From Flavobacteriaceae bacterium (GTDB taxonomy: Bacteria > Bacteroidota > Bacteroidia > Flavobacteriales > Flavobacteriaceae): a stretch of DNA of 35,129 nt. A program made the position numbers and the translations under genes. Positions within the stretch are counted from its first letter, which is position 1. Every line of letters starts with the position of its first letter. The notes beneath the pieces were generated by a model. It had not been told where the DNA came from. It did no database searches and saw nothing but the letters and a program-made list of their open reading frames with translations. The stretch lies in NCBI GenBank assembly GCA_002691685.1, contig NZIQ01000068.1, positions 1 to 35,129 on the forward strand. Direction: 5' to 3'. Below are positions 33,838 through 35,129 of this stretch, piece by piece.

Positions 33838-35129
33838 ATGAGTCAAATAGTAAAAACAAAATTCGGAAGAAGATCCTTCATAAAGAGAAGTGCGTTAGCC
33901 ACTGGAGGTTTCGCAATTGGTTTTTCGTGGTTATATTCCTGTGAACATACCCCGAAAATGGTGTTAGAATTACCTGATGAATGGTTCAATTTTAATGGAT
34001 ATTTAAATATTGGTGACAATGGGGTAGTGACGATTATGTCACCAAATCCTGAAATAGGTCAAAATGTAAAAACGTCAATGCCAATGATCGTGGCCGAAGA
34101 ACTAGATATGGACTGGGCTAAGGTAATCGTCGAGCAGGCGCCTTTGGACACTTCACTTTACGGAGTGCCATTTATTTCTAAAATTGCCGGTCAAGCAGAG
34201 GCTCCACGAACTGGAATGCAAATTGCTGGGGGTTCGAATTCGATCCGTTCAAGTTGGGATGCACTTCGATTGGCTGGAGCTACGGCAAGAGAAATGCTGC
34301 TTCAAGCTGCTGCTGAAATATGGGGCGTTGCCAAAGATGAATTGAGCACAGAAAACGGTTATGTGATTCACGAATCCTCTGGACAAAAAGAGCACTATGG
34401 AGTTTTTGCCGCTGCTGCCTCTGAGGTAGCCGTCCCTGAAGAAGTAGTACTCAAAGATCCTTCAGCCTATAAAATCATCGGTTCTTCAAAGAAAAATGTA
34501 GACGGATTGAAAATCGCTACAGGACAACCTTTGTTCGGAATTGATGTGATGAAAGAAGGAATGAAAATCGCAGTGATGATTCATCCTCCTGCTTTTGGAA
34601 TGACGCTAAAATCATTTAATGCCGATAACGCCAAACAAATGCCAGGTGTAGTCGATGTCTTTCAAATCGATGCCTATCAAGGTGATACTCAAAATTCAGC
34701 TTTTGACATCGCTGCATTTAGAGATTTAGTGGTGGTTGTAGCAGATACAACATGGCAGGCTATGCAAGCTAAGAAAGCGGTACAATGCGAATGGGTTGAA
34801 GCAGACGATGTAAAAACTAAAATCAGTTTCTTCGGCAGAGAGTCATATTTTGATTTTCCCAAAGGCTTAGAAAGTACAGCCACGCAAAATCAAAAATTGA
34901 ATGCGGCGGCTAAAGCTGATGTGCAAACCGCTCGAAGAGATGGTAATCCAGAAAGAGCTTTTAGAAACGCAGATCGAATTATAGAGAAAACCTATTCTGC
35001 ACCTTATTTGGCGCACAACACTATGGAACCCATGAACTTTTTTGCCGATGTAACCGCAGAAAAGGCACACTTGATAGGTCCTATCCAAACACCGAGTATC
35101 ATGGAGCCTTCTGTTGCAGGGCGATTAGG
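33838..35129 (+). CDS. iorB: Molybdopterin-binding subunit of aldehyde/xanthine-type dehydrogenase (IorB-like), 3' truncated by window
   Basis: The frame is open from ATG 33838 to the window end (about 430 codons). The N-terminus GRRSFIKRSALATGGFAIG is a twin-arginine signal, so the enzyme is likely exported folded with its cofactor. LYSC just after the helix could also be a lipobox. The mature start ELPDEWFNFNGYLNIGDNGVVTIMSPNPEIG and GGSNSIRSSWDALRLAGATAREML are characteristic of IorB-type large subunits, and YLAHNTMEPMNFFADV is the conserved molybdopterin-domain block. The missing ~300 residues should hold the catalytic Glu. It forms one unit with iorA. The substrate is unknown (an N-heterocycle or aldehyde, by family). 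Confidence 0.9.
   Translation, partial: MSQIVKTKFGRRSFIKRSALATGGFAIGFSWLYSCEHTPKMVLELPDEWFNFNGYLNIGDNGVVTIMSPNPEIGQNVKTSMPMIVAEELDMDWAKVIVEQAPLDTSLYGVPFISKIAGQAEAPRTGMQIAGGSNSIRSSWDALRLAGATAREMLLQAAAEIWGVAKDELSTENGYVIHESSGQKEHYGVFAAAASEVAVPEEVVLKDPSAYKIIGSSKKNVDGLKIATGQPLFGIDVMKEGMKIAVMIHPPAFGMTLKSFNADNAKQMPGVVDVFQIDAYQGDTQNSAFDIAAFRDLVVVVADTTWQAMQAKKAVQCEWVEADDVKTKISFFGRESYFDFPKGLESTATQNQKLNAAAKADVQTARRDGNPERAFRNADRIIEKTYSAPYLAHNTMEPMNFFADVTAEKAHLIGPIQTPSIMEPSVAGRL

Noticed and set aside
1-35129. CRISPR arrays, insertion sequences, phage genes or integration sites
   Set aside because: No regularly spaced repeats, transposase or integrase motifs, or terminal inverted repeats were seen; the tRNA-Leu has no visible duplicate of its 3' end in the window.

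Overview
The window is a chromosomal segment from a marine-type member of the Bacteroidota, most likely Flavobacteriaceae. The evidence is AT-rich DNA, a C-terminal sorting module typical of type IX secretion, SusC/BtuB-type TonB-dependent receptors with carboxypeptidase-like N-terminal domains, HYC_CC_PP, DUF4286, DUF6428 and DUF3347 family proteins, and several promoters matching the Bacteroidota pattern TTTG / TAnnTTTG. No phage, insertion sequence or CRISPR array was seen.

Layout. (1) 1-2351: the end of a lipid acyltransferase/GNAT gene, an orphan DUF6428 gene with a perfect 11-2-11 palindrome in front of it, a PlsC-type acyltransferase and a TM2 protein. (2) 2408-9377, minus strand: tightly packed housekeeping genes. 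ribF and an HTTM membrane protein overlap. Then serS, with its own promoter, is followed by DUF4286, rsmA, mgtE and a D-2-hydroxyacid dehydrogenase with short or overlapping junctions. (3) 9420-13181: a large secreted M12B-like metalloprotease divergent from ribF. (4) 13265-15478, minus strand: prs, rplY (L25/Ctc), an intrinsic terminator, then pth. (5) 15610-15691: tRNA-Leu(CAA) with promoter and terminator. (6) 15807-21601: an outer-membrane uptake region with one TonB-dependent receptor broken by a single stop codon, an intact receptor followed by a thioredoxin-like protein, and a decayed small membrane-protein gene with two in-frame stops. (7) 21624-30060, minus strand: a copper/silver efflux operon (HYC_CC_PP protein, CusA, CusC-like TolC protein, DUF3347 lipoprotein, PepSY protein, and a CusB-like adaptor that carries a heavy-metal-binding domain and its own DUF3347 domain). 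(8) 30188-35129: a small outer-membrane barrel protein with a terminator, a protease-like/RimK fusion, a Gfo/Idh/MocA oxidoreductase, and a two-gene molybdenum hydroxylase operon (IorA/IorB-like) cut by the window end.

How it fits together. Housekeeping blocks 2 and 4 serve translation, tRNA and rRNA maturation, Mg2+ uptake, and flavin and PRPP supply. Block 7 is a complete tripartite metal-export machine with two copies of a conserved Cys/Met motif (YVQYCPM...NPY.G..ML.CG). The most unusual points are the free and fused DUF3347 modules in the efflux operon, the two genes with in-frame stops in block 6, the long palindrome before the orphan DUF6428 gene, and the dyad upstream of the intact receptor. 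I did not find strong evidence for an entirely new system. The DUF3347/PepSY/HYC accessory set around CusABC is the best candidate for under-described biology here.
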